Positions 42,852-52,021 of a stretch of 64,000 bases of DNA are shown one piece after another (position 1 is the stretch's first letter; every line of letters starts with the position of its first letter). Source of the stretch: AcAMD-5 sp044343935 (lineage in GTDB: Bacteria > Actinomycetota > Actinomycetes > S36-B12 > UBA5976); contig JBIJDU010000006.1 in NCBI GenBank assembly GCA_044343935.1, forward strand, positions 1 to 64,000. Reading direction: 5' to 3'. The notes under the pieces are model-generated. The model ran no database searches, was not told the origin of the DNA, and worked only from the letters and a program-made list of their open reading frames with translations. The translations under genes and the position numbers were made by a program.

Positions 42852-43912
42852 AGTTCAAACCAGCAGATCAGGTTGCATTTGATTTAGTTTCGCTGGGTGA
42901 AGTAATGCTCCGGCTCGATCCAGGTGAAGGCCGGATTCGAACTGCTCGTGAATTTAACGTCTGGGAAGGTGGCGGCGAATATAACGTCGCCCGGGGCTTG
43001 CGAAAGTGTTTTGGCATGCGAACTGCAATTGTGACCTCACTAGTTGATAACGAAGTTGGTCGATTAGTTGAGGATTTGATCCTCACTGGTGGGGTAACAA
43101 CTGATTTCATTAACTGGGTGGAGTTTGACCAGGTTGGTCGAAGTGCTCGCAACGGATTGAATTTCACTGAGCGTGGGTTTGGGTTGCGCGGTGGGGTTGG
43201 CATATCTGATCGAGGCCATACCGCAGTTAGTCAATTAAAGCCAGGCATGATTGATTGGCAGCAGATATTTGGTGTGTTAGGAGTTCGGGTCTTTCATACT
43301 GGCGGCATTTTTGCCAGGTTATCCGATAGCACGCCAGCAGTGATTCTGGAAGCAATGACTGCAGCAAAAGAAACGGGCACGCTAATCTCCTATGACTTTA
43401 ATTACCGACCAAGTCTTTGGGCTGGCTTGGGTGGAAAAGCAAAAGCACAAGAGATAAGCAAACAGATCGCACCGTTAGTTGACATCATGATTGGTGGCGT
43501 TGATGACTTTAATCAATCCCTTGGTATTGAAATTCCTGACCCAACTTTTGAAAACATGGTTCCAGCAGTTGTCGCGCAGTATCCGAATCTGCAATTAGTT
43601 GCCACAACAAAACGAGACTTGAAGTCGGCATCTCAGAACAGTTACAGTGCAATTGGTTGGTGCAAAGATGACGGCTTTGTCACAAGCAGTTTGAATCTAG
43701 AAGTTGAAGTGTTAGATCGAGTTGGCGCTGGCGATAGCTTTGTCTCAGCACTGATTTATTGCTTGCTTAACGCAATGTCGCTACAAACTGCGTTGGATTA
43801 TGGCGTGGCGCATGGTGCGCTCACTATGACCACGCCAGGGGATAACTCCATGGCTACGCTAGCTGATGTGCAGGCTGTTATTGCTGGTGGCTCGGCAACA
43901 ATTAAGCGTTAA
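42848..43912 (+). CDS. PfkB-family kinase, probably 2-keto-3-deoxygluconate kinase
   Basis: 354 aa ribokinase-fold enzyme. The PfkB signature 2 DRVGAGDSFVSAL holds the catalytic Asp; N-terminal EVMLRLDPGEGRI and EGGGEYNVARGL match the KDG-kinase subgroup. It would phosphorylate the ManD product KDG to KDPG for the overlapping aldolase. KDGal is an alternative substrate. The 3' end overlaps the convergent GlcF-like gene by 11 nt. Confidence 0.88.
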   Translation: MKFKPADQVAFDLVSLGEVMLRLDPGEGRIRTAREFNVWEGGGEYNVARGLRKCFGMRTAIVTSLVDNEVGRLVEDLILTGGVTTDFINWVEFDQVGRSARNGLNFTERGFGLRGGVGISDRGHTAVSQLKPGMIDWQQIFGVLGVRVFHTGGIFARLSDSTPAVILEAMTAAKETGTLISYDFNYRPSLWAGLGGKAKAQEISKQIAPLVDIMIGGVDDFNQSLGIEIPDPTFENMVPAVVAQYPNLQLVATTKRDLKSASQNSYSAIGWCKDDGFVTSSLNLEVEVLDRVGAGDSFVSALIYCLLNAMSLQTALDYGVAHGALTMTTPGDNSMATLADVQAVIAGGSATIKR

Positions 43913-44960
43913 GCGAGTTACTTAAAGCAACAAATTCAGCAAGGTGTAAAACTTTAGTTTTTATCTTACGTTTTCTCAATTGCGTCTTTAGTTGACGGGT
44001 ACAACCTGGGTTTACGCTGATAATGAAATCTAAATCAAGCTTGGCAATCTCTTTAGCTTTTTTCTCAAAGACTCGATTGGAATCTTTCGCTCGCAAAATT
44101 GCATAAGTGCCAGCAGCACCACAGCAATCACTTGCGCCAGGTAGCTCAACATAATCTGCGATCTGCGCTAGCACTTTGCGTGGTTCGTTAAAGATCTGCA
44201 GGCCATGTCGTAAATGGCAAGAATCTTGGAGTGCAACTCTGGCTCTTTTGCCATTAATCATTACTGGCTTTAATTGATCTGTTTTTTCGGCTAACGCTTG
44301 CGAGTATTCAAATACGCGCTCTTTGCCTAGCACCGCGGCAAGATGAGCCGCACAACCACCACTGGTGGTTAGGATTTTGCCCGGCAGTTTTTCACCTAAT
44401 TCTTTTGCCATCTCTTTGCCACGTTCAAGCTCACCGTTATGGGCATGCAGCGCACCACAGCAACCTTGATTCCCGCTAGCGCTGGCGGGCAGATTGGTTT
44501 GAGCCGCCTTTGAAATTCCAGGAAATAGACCGCGCTCAAAACAACCTAACATCAATGAATAATCAGCCGGTTCTTGCTTTTTGAAATTCCTTAAATTGAA
44601 TGCACCTAAGAATCGAACTCGCCAAGGCTGGTTTACGGCAAACAACAGCACTTTCAGAATTAGATTTCGATTACTGCCTTGCCAAGCGGCAGATCGCCAT
44701 TCTTCAAGCAATGTGCCGTATTCCACGCCAGCCGGACAAACACTCTCACATGCCCGGCAGCCCAAGCAAAAACTAGATTGTGCCAAAGTCTGATCAAGCG
44801 ATAACTCACCAATTTGAACTGCCCGCATTAAATTAATTCGGCCTCGCGGTGATGACTCTTCTTCTTGCGTTAGCGCATAAGTGGGGCAGGCCGGTAAGCA
44901 GTAGCCACAGGAAATACAGCGCTCTAACCGGCTGGGCGTGAATGGCAGATCTTGTTTCAT
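43902..44960 (-). CDS. GlcF/LutA-like iron-sulfur oxidoreductase subunit
   Basis: 352 aa. Two ferredoxin-type cluster motifs lie at the N-terminus (CISCGYCLPACPTY and CLGCRACESVCPAG), followed by two CCG domains (CCGALHAH; SDCCGAAGTYAI) that bind a further cluster and link to quinone reduction. Such subunits pair with FAD-binding GlcD/Dld proteins in glycolate or D-lactate oxidation; the partner gene overlaps by 4 nt upstream. Next to murQ the reduced substrate is plausibly D-lactate. Confidence 0.9.
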   Translation of the reverse strand: MKQDLPFTPSRLERCISCGYCLPACPTYALTQEEESSPRGRINLMRAVQIGELSLDQTLAQSSFCLGCRACESVCPAGVEYGTLLEEWRSAAWQGSNRNLILKVLLFAVNQPWRVRFLGAFNLRNFKKQEPADYSLMLGCFERGLFPGISKAAQTNLPASASGNQGCCGALHAHNGELERGKEMAKELGEKLPGKILTTSGGCAAHLAAVLGKERVFEYSQALAEKTDQLKPVMINGKRARVALQDSCHLRHGLQIFNEPRKVLAQIADYVELPGASDCCGAAGTYAILRAKDSNRVFEKKAKEIAKLDLDFIISVNPGCTRQLKTQLRKRKIKTKVLHLAEFVALSNSLNA

Positions 44961-46324
44961 GAGCCAGTCTTTCCCGGATTTAAAATTCCATTTGGATCAA
45001 ATGCAGTTTTAATTCGGCGGAATAACGCCATTTGTTCTTTGCCGACTTTGCGCTCAAGATATGGCAGCTTGGCAATCCCAACACCGTGCTCGCCAGTGAT
45101 GGTGCCACCCATGTCAAGGGAAAGCGTAAAGATGTCATCGAGCGCTTGATGCAATCGGGCAACTTCAGCTGGATCGTTAATATCGGCTAATACTTTTGGA
45201 TGTAAATTGCCATCGCCAGCATGACCAAACACCCCAATTTTCACATTACGCTTTTTACTTATCTCGCTAATCTTTGCCACAGTTTCAGCGAGTAGCGGTC
45301 TTGGCACACAAATATCTTCACTAACTGCAAGTGATGCTTCCCGAGCCAACGCGGGCAATGCACAGCGCCTTGCAAAAAGTAGCTGATCTGCCTCAACTAC
45401 ATTTTTTGCCCTAGTAACCGAGATCACGCCAGGGGTTGCAGCACAAATATCTGCCATTTGCTGAGTTTTAATCTCAACATCATCACTATCGCCATCTTCA
45501 CCAAATAACAGCAACGCGCCGGCAGTGGTGTCTAACCCAATATTTGCAAACTTTTCTACCGCAATAATACAAACCTGATCCAAGAACTCAAGCGTCGCTG
45601 GCAAAATGCCAGCTCCCACAATGTTATCCACTGCAACTGAGGCATCGGCAAGTGTTTTGAAGTATGCAACACCGTATTTAGAAATAGTAGGACGAGGTCG
45701 CAGCGCAACTATTGCTTTAGTAATAACGCCAAGCGTGCCTTCCGAGCCAACCATTAATCTGGTTATGTCGTAACCGGCAACATCTTTCACCATGCGAGAT
45801 CCAGTATTAATTACTTCGCCGGTGCCAAGCACTACTTCCAATCCAAGTACATAGTTTCTAGTGACACCATATTTAAGACCGCGTAAGCCACCAGCGCAGG
45901 TAGCAATATTGCCGCCAATGGTAGATACCGTTTTTGAACCAGGATCAGGTGGATACATCAAGCCGTATGCCGCTGCGGCTTCATCCAAGTTAACATTTGT
46001 TACTGCTGGTTCCACTACCGCCAACATCTCTGATTTTGAGATTTCCAAAATTCGATTCAGTTTAGTCATTACCAAAATGATGCCACCAGTGATTGGCACT
46101 GTTGCTGCCGCTAAATTGCTACCGGCACCACGAGTAATGATCGGCACATTGTGCTCATTTGCAAAGTTAATTAACTTAACAACATCTTCAGTTGATTCAG
46201 CAAACACCACCGCTTCTGGGGCGGCTTTGAATTCTGGTGTGGCATCAGTGGAATAAGCGGTAATGGTCACCGGATCGGATTTGACCTTATCGCCAAAAAG
46301 CTGATGCAGGGCTGGGAGATTCAT
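44957..46324 (-). CDS. GlcD/D-lactate dehydrogenase-like FAD-linked oxidase
   Basis: 455 aa VAO-family flavoprotein. The FAD region is VPIITRGAGSNLAAATVPITGG with PDPGSKTVSTIGGNIAT and GSEGTLGVITKA; the C-terminus has the FAD-oxidase cap with GHAGDGNLHP and GTITGEHGVGIAKLPYL. The family covers glycolate, D-lactate and other 2-hydroxyacids; specificity is not readable from sequence. The ATG at 46324 gives the expected N-terminus (NLPALHQLFGD); an ATG at 46360 would add 12 residues. No clear ribosome site. ATGA overlap with the iron-sulfur subunit. Confidence 0.88.
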   Translation of the reverse strand: MNLPALHQLFGDKVKSDPVTITAYSTDATPEFKAAPEAVVFAESTEDVVKLINFANEHNVPIITRGAGSNLAAATVPITGGIILVMTKLNRILEISKSEMLAVVEPAVTNVNLDEAAAAYGLMYPPDPGSKTVSTIGGNIATCAGGLRGLKYGVTRNYVLGLEVVLGTGEVINTGSRMVKDVAGYDITRLMVGSEGTLGVITKAIVALRPRPTISKYGVAYFKTLADASVAVDNIVGAGILPATLEFLDQVCIIAVEKFANIGLDTTAGALLLFGEDGDSDDVEIKTQQMADICAATPGVISVTRAKNVVEADQLLFARRCALPALAREASLAVSEDICVPRPLLAETVAKISEISKKRNVKIGVFGHAGDGNLHPKVLADINDPAEVARLHQALDDIFTLSLDMGGTITGEHGVGIAKLPYLERKVGKEQMALFRRIKTAFDPNGILNPGKTGS

Positions 46325-46472
46325 CTGATGGCAAGGATACACCTGAGGGGAACTGCGCATTTGGGGTTAACCCTCAACATTTTTAAAGATTTTGTGACTG
46401 ATTCAACCTCTTTTGAAGCGCAGCGATAAGAATTCAGAGATATATTGTAATTGATCGAAGTTGAGGAGAAAT

Positions 46473-46871
46473 ATGTATTCTGCCGTGAAAAATTTAATCA
46501 TTGGCTTAGTATCCACAGGTTTTTTGATTAGTTCGCTTGCTGTTTCAGCTTCGGCTCGCGAGATAGTCCGCACTGGAAATTGTTCAGCTGGGTCAATTTA
46601 CGAAGCCGATATGGAGTTGGAATATCGAGTTTGGGATTTAAGTTTTGATGTTGAAACCCGCACAGCAAATCAAAACTGGACCTTTACCCTGAAGCAAAAT
46701 GGCAAATCTGTTTATAACAGTACCAAATCAGCCGTAAGCGATTTTGACGACAATTACGCCGAAGTGGAATGGGATGTAATTCGGCCTGACCGCTCGAGCC
46801 GGGACAGATTTCAATTCGTTGCCAAGAATCAGGTAACTGGTGAGGTTTGTCGAGTAACACTTCGTGAATAA
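46473..46871 (+). CDS. Small secreted protein of unknown function
   Basis: 132 aa. The ATG at 46473 has GAGGAG five bases upstream. The signal peptide ends at VSASAR. The mature 100 residues are beta-rich and acidic with a cysteine pair (GNCSAG near the start, EVCRV at the end), which could bridge the two ends of a single domain. No family recognised. Its neighbour purS is separated by a 12-bp-arm palindrome. Confidence 0.75.
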   Translation: MYSAVKNLIIGLVSTGFLISSLAVSASAREIVRTGNCSAGSIYEADMELEYRVWDLSFDVETRTANQNWTFTLKQNGKSVYNSTKSAVSDFDDNYAEVEWDVIRPDRSSRDRFQFVAKNQVTGEVCRVTLRE

Positions 46872-46891
46872 TGAAGCGGTTTCTTTTCATT

Positions 46892-46920
46892 GAGGTGCAC
46901 CTTGAAGTAAGGTGCACCTC
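46892..46920 (+). promoter_or_regulatory. Double palindrome abutting the purS start
   Basis: Arms 46892-46903 and 46909-46920 are inverted around GAAGT. Each arm contains the self-palindromic AGGTGCACCT (46893-46902, 46910-46919), so the element is also two direct copies 17 bp apart. As RNA it would form a 12-bp hairpin hiding the AAGG ribosome site of purS; as DNA it looks like a tandem operator. Confidence 0.55.
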
Positions 46921-47178
46921 GTGGAAAAAATCATTGTCGAAGTAATGCCAAAACCTGAGATTTTGGACCCGCAAGGTCGAGCCATCCAGGGCGTATTTAA
47001 TCGAGATGGGCATGGTGCCATTACTAATGTTCGTCAAGGCAAGCGATTTGAAATTACCGTAACCGGCCCAATCACTGATCAATTGCTTGATGAAGTAGAA
47101 GAGCTAGCCGCAACTGTGCTGAGCAATCCGGTAATTGAGAGTTACGCAATTTATGCTGATGAAGGCGAGGGCGAGTGA
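46921..47178 (+). CDS. purS: FGAM synthase subunit PurS
   Basis: 85 aa bridging subunit of the three-part formylglycinamidine ribonucleotide synthase. VEVMPKPEILDPQGRAI and VRQGKRFEI are characteristic. The GTG at 46921 matches the family N-terminus; a GTG at 46912 lies inside the palindrome. It is the first gene of purS-purQ-purL; purQ starts within its stop codon (GTGA). Confidence 0.95.
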   Translation: MEKIIVEVMPKPEILDPQGRAIQGVFNRDGHGAITNVRQGKRFEITVTGPITDQLLDEVEELAATVLSNPVIESYAIYADEGEGE

Positions 47179-47843
47179 CCACTCGCGTCGGGGTAGTTAC
47201 TTTTCCGGGCACGCTTGATGATCGAGATGCCGCAACTGCAGTAGCGCTTGGTGGCGCACAAGCAGTTCCGCTCTGGCATAAAGATACGAATTTAAATGAT
47301 GTTGATGCGGTAATTCTTCCGGGCGGCTTTTCCTACGGGGATTATTTGCGCGCTGGGGCATTAGCAAGTGTGTCACCCATTATGAAATCAGTTGTTGAAA
47401 AAGCAAATGAAGGTATGCCAGTGCTGGGAATATGTAACGGATTTCAAATGCTATGCGAAACCGGATTATTACCTGGTGCACTAACTCGTAATCGTGATCT
47501 ACATTTTATTTGTCGCCCAGAATTAATTACTATCACAAATACCAAGACCGCTTGGACGAATTTTTTTCAGCCTGGCGCTGAGTTGCTTATTCCAGTAAAG
47601 AATGGTGAAGGCTGTTATCAGTTAACGCCAGAGTCACTTGCCGAAATAGAAGCTAAAGGTTTAGTGGTAGCGCGTTATCAAAATAATCCAAATGGCTCAG
47701 TAAATGATATTGCGGCCATCGCAAATGAAGCTGGAAACGTAGTTGGCATCATGCCCCATCCCGAACATGCTGTTGATGGTTTAGTTGGCGCAGGAGTTGA
47801 TGGGCTTGGCTTCTTCTGGTCAATTGCAGGAGTTACGGTCTAA
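47175..47843 (+). CDS. purQ: FGAM synthase glutaminase subunit PurQ
   Basis: 222 aa class I glutamine amidotransferase that supplies ammonia to PurL. The nucleophile Cys is in VLGICNGFQMLCE, the His-x-Glu pair in IMPHPEHAVDG, and ILPGGFSYGDYLRAGA is the family block. GTG start overlapping purS by 4 nt; the purL ATG follows immediately after the stop. Confidence 0.97.
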   Translation: MTTRVGVVTFPGTLDDRDAATAVALGGAQAVPLWHKDTNLNDVDAVILPGGFSYGDYLRAGALASVSPIMKSVVEKANEGMPVLGICNGFQMLCETGLLPGALTRNRDLHFICRPELITITNTKTAWTNFFQPGAELLIPVKNGEGCYQLTPESLAEIEAKGLVVARYQNNPNGSVNDIAAIANEAGNVVGIMPHPEHAVDGLVGAGVDGLGFFWSIAGVTV

Positions 47844-50090
47844 ATGGTTGATACAGTCCTAAATGCGGAACAAACGCCAGAAGTTGATCAACCATGGCAA
47901 CAGCTCGGCTTAAAAGAAGACGAATATTTACGAATTAAAGAAATTTTAAATCGCCGGCCAACTTCTGCTGAGCTGGCAATGTATTCAGTGATGTGGAGCG
48001 AGCACTGTAGCTATAAGAGCAGCAAGGTTCACCTAAAGCAATTTGGTGAGAAAACCCCAGATAGTGACGTGTTGTTAGTTGGTATTGGTGAGAACGCCGG
48101 AGTTGTTGATATTGGCGATAACTGGGCGGTTACATTTAAAGTTGAATCACACAATCACCCATCATTCATTGAGCCATACCAAGGTGCCGCAACTGGCGTT
48201 GGTGGCATTGTGCGAGACATTTTGGCGATGGGAGCGCGCCCGCTTGCTGTGATGGATTCGCTGCGGTTTGGCGATCCCAAAGCGCCCGATACGGCGCGAG
48301 TTTTAAACGGTGTGGTCGCTGGCATTGGTGGGTATGGCAATAGTTTGGGACTGCCAAACATTGGTGGCGAAACGGTGTTTCATAAATCCTACGCTGGTAA
48401 TCCACTAGTTAATGCGCTCTGTGTTGGCGCAATGAAGCATGATCAAATTTTAACTTCGGGCGCTGAAGAAATAGGCGATTTAGTTGTTCTTTATGGTGCT
48501 GCAACTGGTGGCGATGGCATCGGTGGTGTTTCAGTTTTAGCATCAGAAGTTTTTGATGAATCAGCTCATTCGGCTCGACCAAGCGTGCAAGTGGGTGATC
48601 CATTCATGGAGAAGCTACTAATCGAAGCCACGTTAGAAATGGCGCGTGCAGGCTTAATTGAAGCGATTCAAGATCTAGGTGGTGCTGGCTTATCTTGTGC
48701 AACTAGTGAAATGGCAAGTAATGGTTCTGGTGGTATGCGGGTGCAACTTGATTTAGTTCCACTTCGAGACTCATCACTTTCACCTGAAGAAATCTTGATG
48801 AGTGAATCGCAAGAGCGAATGTGCGCAATTATTGCGCCAGAGAATCTGGATGCGGTGCTCGCAATTTGTGATAAGTGGGATTTGAGCGCAACTGTGATTG
48901 GTGAAGTAACCCAAACAGATAAGTTAGAGATTTATTGGCACGATGAATTAATTGTTGATGTTCCACCTAGAACTGTTGCGCATGAAGGTCCAGTTTATGA
49001 AAGGCCGGTGAAGCGACCGGCAAATCAAGATAACTTGATTGTAAACACCACGGCAACTTTGCCAAAACCAACTGATGGAGTAGGGATTAAGGCAGATTTA
49101 GTTAAGTTGTTAAGTCATGCAAATTTGGCAGATAAGTCTTGGATCACAGAGCAATACGATAAATATGTACGCGGCGACACTGTGCTTTCCGCACCTGATG
49201 ATGCTGGCATGGTTCGCATTGATCGTAAAACTGGAAAAGGTGTCGCGATATCGTTAGATGGTAATGGTCGGTATTGCCAACTAGATCCATATCTTGGTGC
49301 GCAATTAAATTTAGCTGAGGCTTATCGCAATGTGGCAATGAGTGGGGCAAAGCCAATTGCAGTAACAAATTGCCTTAACTTTGGCTCACCCGAAGATCCA
49401 GAAATTATGTGGCAATTTGCTGAAGCTGTATCAGGTCTTGCTGATGGAGCGCTTGAATTTGGTACGCCAGTTACCGGCGGTAATGTTTCGTTCTATAACC
49501 AAACTGGCGATGTGGCAATTCTGCCAACACCAGTAATTGGCGTGCTTGGTGTACTTGATGACGTTGGCAAGCGGATCACTCGAGTTTACTCGTCACCCGG
49601 TAGCAAGGTTTATCTGCTTGGTGAAACTAAACCAGAACTAGATGGCTCTATCTGGGCTGAAGTCATTCACAATCATCTTGGTGGCGTACCGCCAAAATTG
49701 AATATTGATGCAGAGAAAGTACTGGCTCGTTGCATGCGAAACTTTGCAGCGTATGGGATCGCAGAAGCAGCGCATGATTTAGCAGATGGTGGCTTATTAG
49801 TTGCGCTCGCCGAGATGGTTTATGACTCTGGAATTGGTATGCGAGTTGAGTTGCCTGCCGAATTGATGACCGCTGAAATGCTATTTAGCGAATCAACTGC
49901 CCGAGCGCTGGTGGTGGTATCAGGTTATGGCGATACCGGCTTTCACAAGCTCTGCACAGAATTGAATCAGCCAGTCACATTAATTGGTGAAATTGATGAC
50001 GAATATGATGGCTTAGATGTCGCTGGGCTATTTAGCTTAGGAAGCCAGGAACTTTCAGCCGCATTTCAAACTAAATTGTTAGCAAACTAA
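47844..50090 (+). CDS. purL: FGAM synthase subunit PurL
   Basis: 748 aa small-type PurL, the ATP-dependent catalytic subunit converting FGAR to FGAM. Seen: MWSEHCSYKSSKVHLK, KVESHNHPSFIEPYQGAATG with the catalytic His, IGGETVFHKSYAGNPLVNA, QDLGGAGLSCATSEMA and AHDLADGGLLVALAEM. Two AIRS-type halves are recognisable. Length is normal for the PurSQL system. Confidence 0.97.
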   Translation: MVDTVLNAEQTPEVDQPWQQLGLKEDEYLRIKEILNRRPTSAELAMYSVMWSEHCSYKSSKVHLKQFGEKTPDSDVLLVGIGENAGVVDIGDNWAVTFKVESHNHPSFIEPYQGAATGVGGIVRDILAMGARPLAVMDSLRFGDPKAPDTARVLNGVVAGIGGYGNSLGLPNIGGETVFHKSYAGNPLVNALCVGAMKHDQILTSGAEEIGDLVVLYGAATGGDGIGGVSVLASEVFDESAHSARPSVQVGDPFMEKLLIEATLEMARAGLIEAIQDLGGAGLSCATSEMASNGSGGMRVQLDLVPLRDSSLSPEEILMSESQERMCAIIAPENLDAVLAICDKWDLSATVIGEVTQTDKLEIYWHDELIVDVPPRTVAHEGPVYERPVKRPANQDNLIVNTTATLPKPTDGVGIKADLVKLLSHANLADKSWITEQYDKYVRGDTVLSAPDDAGMVRIDRKTGKGVAISLDGNGRYCQLDPYLGAQLNLAEAYRNVAMSGAKPIAVTNCLNFGSPEDPEIMWQFAEAVSGLADGALEFGTPVTGGNVSFYNQTGDVAILPTPVIGVLGVLDDVGKRITRVYSSPGSKVYLLGETKPELDGSIWAEVIHNHLGGVPPKLNIDAEKVLARCMRNFAAYGIAEAAHDLADGGLLVALAEMVYDSGIGMRVELPAELMTAEMLFSESTARALVVVSGYGDTGFHKLCTELNQPVTLIGEIDDEYDGLDVAGLFSLGSQELSAAFQTKLLAN

Positions 50091-50136
50091 CGTAGATTGC
50101 GTCAAATAGATAAATCGCTTTAACAGAAATTTCGGC

Positions 50137-50142
50137 TAGATT
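50137..50142 (+). promoter_or_regulatory. Probable -10 box of a leaderless promoter
   Basis: TAGATT ends 6 nt before the ATG at 50149. No ribosome site. Confidence 0.45.
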
Positions 50143-50148
50143 TTTGCC

Positions 50149-50649
50149 ATGAGAAAATTTCTATTGGGCATGGTCTTCCTGGTAAGTGGCTGTGGCGCTG
50201 GTTCGACATTCACACTCGATGATCAAATGTTTGCGGCCATGATGGTGCCGCATCATGAACAGGCAATAGTGATGGCAGATATTGCGCTTACTAACTCAAC
50301 AAACCCAGCAATCTTGGAATTAGCAGCAGATATTAAGGCAGCACAACAACCAGAAATAAACGAAATGCTTAGTTGGGGTGGAGCCATGATTGGTGCGCAC
50401 GATGGTCATCAAATGGCTGGCATGTTGTCTGACTCGGAGATTGAAACTTTGCGAAACACCACCGGTGTTGAATTTGATCGACTCTTTCTTAAGGGAATGA
50501 TCAAACATCATGAAGGAGCAATTGAGATGGCAAAAATGGTAATCAATTCAAAAACTGAGTTAGCAGCAAAATTGGGTCAGGATATTACTTCTATTCAAAT
50601 GGCTGAAATTGAATTTATGAATAAGTTGTTGACCGAACTGGGCAAGTAA
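50149..50649 (+). CDS. DUF305 family lipoprotein
   Basis: 166 aa. The lipobox LVSGC near residue 15 predicts a membrane-anchored lipoprotein. Two DUF305 repeats are clear from the paired MVPHHEQAIVMADIAL and MIKHHEGAIEMAKMVI blocks; the His residues and the His/Met-rich centre (MIGAHDGHQMAGML) suggest metal, possibly copper, binding. DUF305 proteins are ferritin-like helical bundles with no settled function. Leaderless-type promoter just upstream. Confidence 0.92.
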   Translation: MRKFLLGMVFLVSGCGAGSTFTLDDQMFAAMMVPHHEQAIVMADIALTNSTNPAILELAADIKAAQQPEINEMLSWGGAMIGAHDGHQMAGMLSDSEIETLRNTTGVEFDRLFLKGMIKHHEGAIEMAKMVINSKTELAAKLGQDITSIQMAEIEFMNKLLTELGK

Positions 50650-50671
50650 CTAAATCCTCCTCTCTTTTTGC

Positions 50672-50677
50672 TATAGT
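50672..50677 (+). promoter_or_regulatory. Probable -10 box of a leaderless promoter
   Basis: TATAGT ends 6 nt before the GTG at 50684. A pyrimidine-rich stretch precedes it and no ribosome site follows. Confidence 0.55.
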
Positions 50678-50683
50678 CGCATA

Positions 50684-52021
50684 GTGCGCCTGCGATTAGT
50701 TAGTCTCTTGACTGCGTTAACGCTGCTCAGCACTCATGTGGTTGTGGTCTCCTCAGTTGCGGCACCAGTATCTGACTGTCGCATTAGCGTTTCACCAAAT
50801 CAAACAGTTTCGCTTGGTTTCCCGATAGCACCAGAGCGAATAAATACCAAGGCAAAACCAAAAATTATGGTGCTGCCATTTCGGTTAAGTGACCGACCGA
50901 CTTTTTCATTTAGCGAAAACGTGAAATCAGACTACGAAGCAGCAGCAGTATTCATTGAGCGCTATTCACGTGGCTTGAGTAAACCAGAATTTGTATATGC
51001 TCCCGTGGTTGATATTACCGAAACGGTAGCCGACATGGTCATTCTTCGCCAAAATCAACAACAGCAATGGCAGCGAGACGAGGCTAAATCAACTTGGGGA
51101 TTCATAAGAAAACTAATCGCAAACAGTGATGACAAAATTGACTTTACTGGCATTGATGGCGTAATTATGCATGGTTCCTCAACTAGTAGTGATTCATGGA
51201 TTGCTGAAGCAATGATGTTCAGTAAAAATCCGCGAGATCCTTGGTTCCGAACTATTAAAACTGCAGAAGGAGAAATCTTGAATGCAGTATTGTTAGATAA
51301 ACACAACTCAATTTCAACAATTGCGCATGAAATTTTGCACCTTTATGGACTGACAGACTTATATGGAACACCAACTGGTCCTGGAAATCTATCCCTTATG
51401 GCGTCAAATGCAGATGCATTACTTAGTTATGAAAAGTGGGTGCTTGGCTGGTTTCCAGAAAATCAAGTTCAATGTATTGTAGAAGCAACGGAGATCAAAT
51501 CGACACAAGTGAGTACTCGGATCAAAATTCCTAATTCAAATACAGATCAAATCGTAGTGATTAATTCTGATGTTTCTGGTCAGGCCATGATTATTGAAAC
51601 TTACCCAAGCGGCACAAGCACTTATCTGGCTTTCTATTCGCTGAATAATGAAGCTAGACCGCCAATAACTATGCATACACCTCAGCTTGGCTTGCCAGGT
51701 TCTGGATTGATAATCTCAAATACTTCTGGTGTTGGTGCGCAATTACTTTCCCCAAAATACCACTTATTAGTTTCAGATAAAACTACTAGTGAGATTACCT
51801 TAGATTTGATACCCAAGGGACAGCTTTCAAGCGCATCAGCTCTCATTGCAGCAGCAGAAGCAAATCGAATTCGAATTCAACAGGAAACGGCAAGTCAAGT
51901 TGAATCAGTGGGAACTAAACCAAAATCCAACAAAAAGTCTATCGTTTGTGTTAAAGGTAAAACTGTTCGCAAAATAAATGCCGTAAACCCAAAGTGCCCA
52001 TCTGGATTTAACAGAAAGTAA
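50684..52021 (+). CDS. Secreted zincin metalloprotease with cysteine tail
   Basis: 445 aa. The signal peptide ends near SSVAAP. HEILHLYGLTD (215-225) is an HExxHxxGxxD zinc site, and LSLMAS near 239 can form the Met-turn, so it resembles the M6-like protease at 7187 but is much shorter and divergent. The C-terminal 29 residues (SIVC, KINAVNPKC, PSGFNRK) form the basic two-cysteine tail shared with the proteases at 7187 and 30734. GTG start at leaderless spacing from TATAGT. Convergent with a small gene of unknown function whose stop is adjacent. Confidence 0.85.
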   Translation: MRLRLVSLLTALTLLSTHVVVVSSVAAPVSDCRISVSPNQTVSLGFPIAPERINTKAKPKIMVLPFRLSDRPTFSFSENVKSDYEAAAVFIERYSRGLSKPEFVYAPVVDITETVADMVILRQNQQQQWQRDEAKSTWGFIRKLIANSDDKIDFTGIDGVIMHGSSTSSDSWIAEAMMFSKNPRDPWFRTIKTAEGEILNAVLLDKHNSISTIAHEILHLYGLTDLYGTPTGPGNLSLMASNADALLSYEKWVLGWFPENQVQCIVEATEIKSTQVSTRIKIPNSNTDQIVVINSDVSGQAMIIETYPSGTSTYLAFYSLNNEARPPITMHTPQLGLPGSGLIISNTSGVGAQLLSPKYHLLVSDKTTSEITLDLIPKGQLSSASALIAAAEANRIRIQQETASQVESVGTKPKSNKKSIVCVKGKTVRKINAVNPKCPSGFNRK

